From the NCBI GenBank assembly GCA_905221605.1, contig CAJNDS010001702.1, positions 449,934 to 513,933 of the forward strand: DNA of 64,000 bases. The letters run 5' to 3'. The notes under the pieces are model-generated. The model made no database searches. It was not told the origin of the DNA and was given only the letters and a program-made list of their open reading frames with translations. The position numbers were made by a program, and so were the translations under genes. The DNA is from Symbiodinium natans (Eukaryota > Sar > Dinophyceae > Suessiales > Symbiodiniaceae). Below, piece by piece: positions 62,491 to 64,000 of the stretch (its first letter is position 1; the number at the start of each line of letters is the position of its first letter).

Positions 62491-63540
62491 GCATCGGAAA
62501 CAAATAACTCATGCAACAATATGGGATTTCAGGGGTACGGTCATGTCAATGTAAAGCTTTCCTGACTCTTGTCGACATGCCACGGTTTATGCGATCGGTA
62601 TGAGCTTTCCAACATGCAGAGCACACTGTCTCAACGACGAAGTTGCCAAATGCCAACATCATCGTTGCCCAGCTTGTAGCTCTCGAACGGCTAAGGCTAC
62701 GGATTGTTTCGGTGGTTTTGGTTCTGGAGTTCTGGATAGTGTCTTGGACAAGGTTAAGGTTTAGGTGGTTGCTTTGGTTTGGGTTTTGTGGTGTCAGGTG
62801 GGTTTAAGGATGCCGTGTTAGAATGTCGGTACGAGCGTAGGAAGGAGCCCTTACAGGAACCCGAGGTTTCTGAGGACGGTGCCAGCCGCTGTTTCGCTTT
62901 CTGCGAGGCAAACATTGCCTGCCTCACCCCGAGGCGATGGCGATTTTTCTGCAAAACCTGCGGCAAACAAACGGGGTTGTAGGATTTAGGGTTCAGGTTC
63001 AGGGTTTAGGGCTTCCCCCAAGCGGCCAAAGGATCTAGCAGTTCGGGACTTGTGCTTAGGATCGTAGTATTGTAGGTTGATATGTGGAGAGCATACGATT
63101 ATTACCTTCGCGAAACCCTGAAGCCCTAGCCTAAAACCCTACACACACATTAGGGCTAGTCCCGAAGAGGAGAATACGTATTTTGAGGTACAGGGCCGGG
63201 TTCCAGGCAAGGTCCATCTCCCGCCATAGCTGTGACAGCCACATGGTCCATTGTGGTCACAGTCTCGTACTCCATCGCTGTGAGGTGCATTGCCAACATA
63301 ATAACTGTTTACATCCCTGGCATTTCCTTTCTTGTGCCTCTTGGTATACCTCAGGTAAACCGTCAAACCTCTGAGCTCTACACAGCTCAATTGAAAGCCC
63401 TTGAAACCCTCAAGACAACCATATACCCCACCTCCATAGAACCTAGGACTTTCTGCAGGGATTATGTGAACTCAGGGGCTGGAGGGTCAGGTCTTTCAGT
63501 TGATCTCCAAGCCCTAAACCCTTACATAGGTCCTGTAAGG
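62491..63540. other. Upstream region of the cellular gene, no gene recognised
   Basis: About 1 kb of mostly unique sequence with one TTTAGGG fragment near 62985-63010. The short ORFs on both strands have no domain. The promoter of the minus-strand gene should lie in the first part, but no motif was identified. Confidence 0.4.
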
Positions 63541-64000
63541 TAACCTTGCGCAACCCTAAACCCTATTCCCTAAATAGAACTCTCAAGGGAACCCTTGAAG
63601 GATCTCTTTAAGGGATCCCTTAACGGATGCGTTTAGGGGTCCTTAAGGTGCCCTATGCATCCCGGAGTCACCCGCGAGGTTCTGGGAGATCGGAATCCGG
63701 TAGCCTCAGCATTTTGAGGTTCAGAAACCGCCAACGGAACCAGAAATGCTCCTAAACTTAATATATTCTAACCCCTAAACCCTAGATCCCTTACCTAGCA
63801 TCTTCCAAACCCCAAACTCTAAAAGAGCATGTCGTGATTTAAGGTACATTGCTGAGTCCAGGAGTCAGGAGCTCTGTTGGAAGCTTAGGGGTTCCCTCAA
63901 GGGTCCAAGTACCTAGTAATCATACAATCTCCCAAATCCCTAGGGTCCATGTACCCATATAGCATATACTTTGGGCTCAATGTACCTATATAGGGAGCAC
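63541..64000. other. Spacer with short palindromes
   Basis: It contains a perfect 16 bp palindrome TTAAGGGATCCCTTAA at 63608-63623 and neighbouring inverted phrases (AAGGGAACCCTT). No gene. Confidence 0.5.

Overview
This window looks like nuclear DNA of a dinoflagellate, most likely a symbiodiniacean or a relative. Three things suggest this. Plant-type telomere repeats (TTTAGGG/CCCTAAA) are scattered throughout. One clear intron has a GC-AG boundary. The cellular gene on the right carries motifs (THNWGN, YWVCAFAVNQH, RAWCVAE) that I recall from a large protein family of dinoflagellates. The genus is not determinable from the sequence alone. No bacterial operons, rRNA genes or tRNA genes were seen.

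Positions 1-37.7 kb hold almost no recognisable protein-coding sequence. This part is a mosaic of short interstitial telomere-like arrays in both orientations, alternating with unique spacers of about 60-1,500 bp. Several variant units occur (TTTTAGGG, TTTAGGGG, TTGAGGG, TTCAGGG, CCCTAAAG). Other repeats include a 390 bp trinucleotide block, a 52 bp satellite with two alternating unit types, a 27 bp terminal-inverted-repeat element with an internal 12-mer array (34378-34902), and several small fold-back elements.

Positions 37.7-40.4 kb (minus strand) hold a spliced gene. Its 3' half is built from tandemly duplicated 81 nt, phase-0 exons, each encoding a 27-residue Ala/Lys/Asp-rich amphipathic repeat.

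Positions 43.5-50.6 kb hold an LTR retrotransposon. It has two 299 bp LTRs that differ at one base, a 5 bp target duplication, a primer site resembling the copia/Ty5 half-tRNA-iMet type, and a polypurine tract. It encodes a large gag-like protein with WW, S1-like and three CCCH zinc-finger segments, but no visible protease, integrase or reverse transcriptase.

Positions 51.9-62.4 kb (minus strand) hold a cellular membrane-protein gene split by a complete-looking LINE. The LINE encodes ORF1 with an OTU-type protease and C2H2 fingers, then an APE-type endonuclease, reverse transcriptase and RNase H. A 14 bp target duplication flanks it. Removing the LINE plus one copy of the duplication rejoins the host reading frame exactly (715 codons, one GC-AG intron). 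The right end (62.5-64 kb) returns to spacer DNA with scattered telomere-like repeats.
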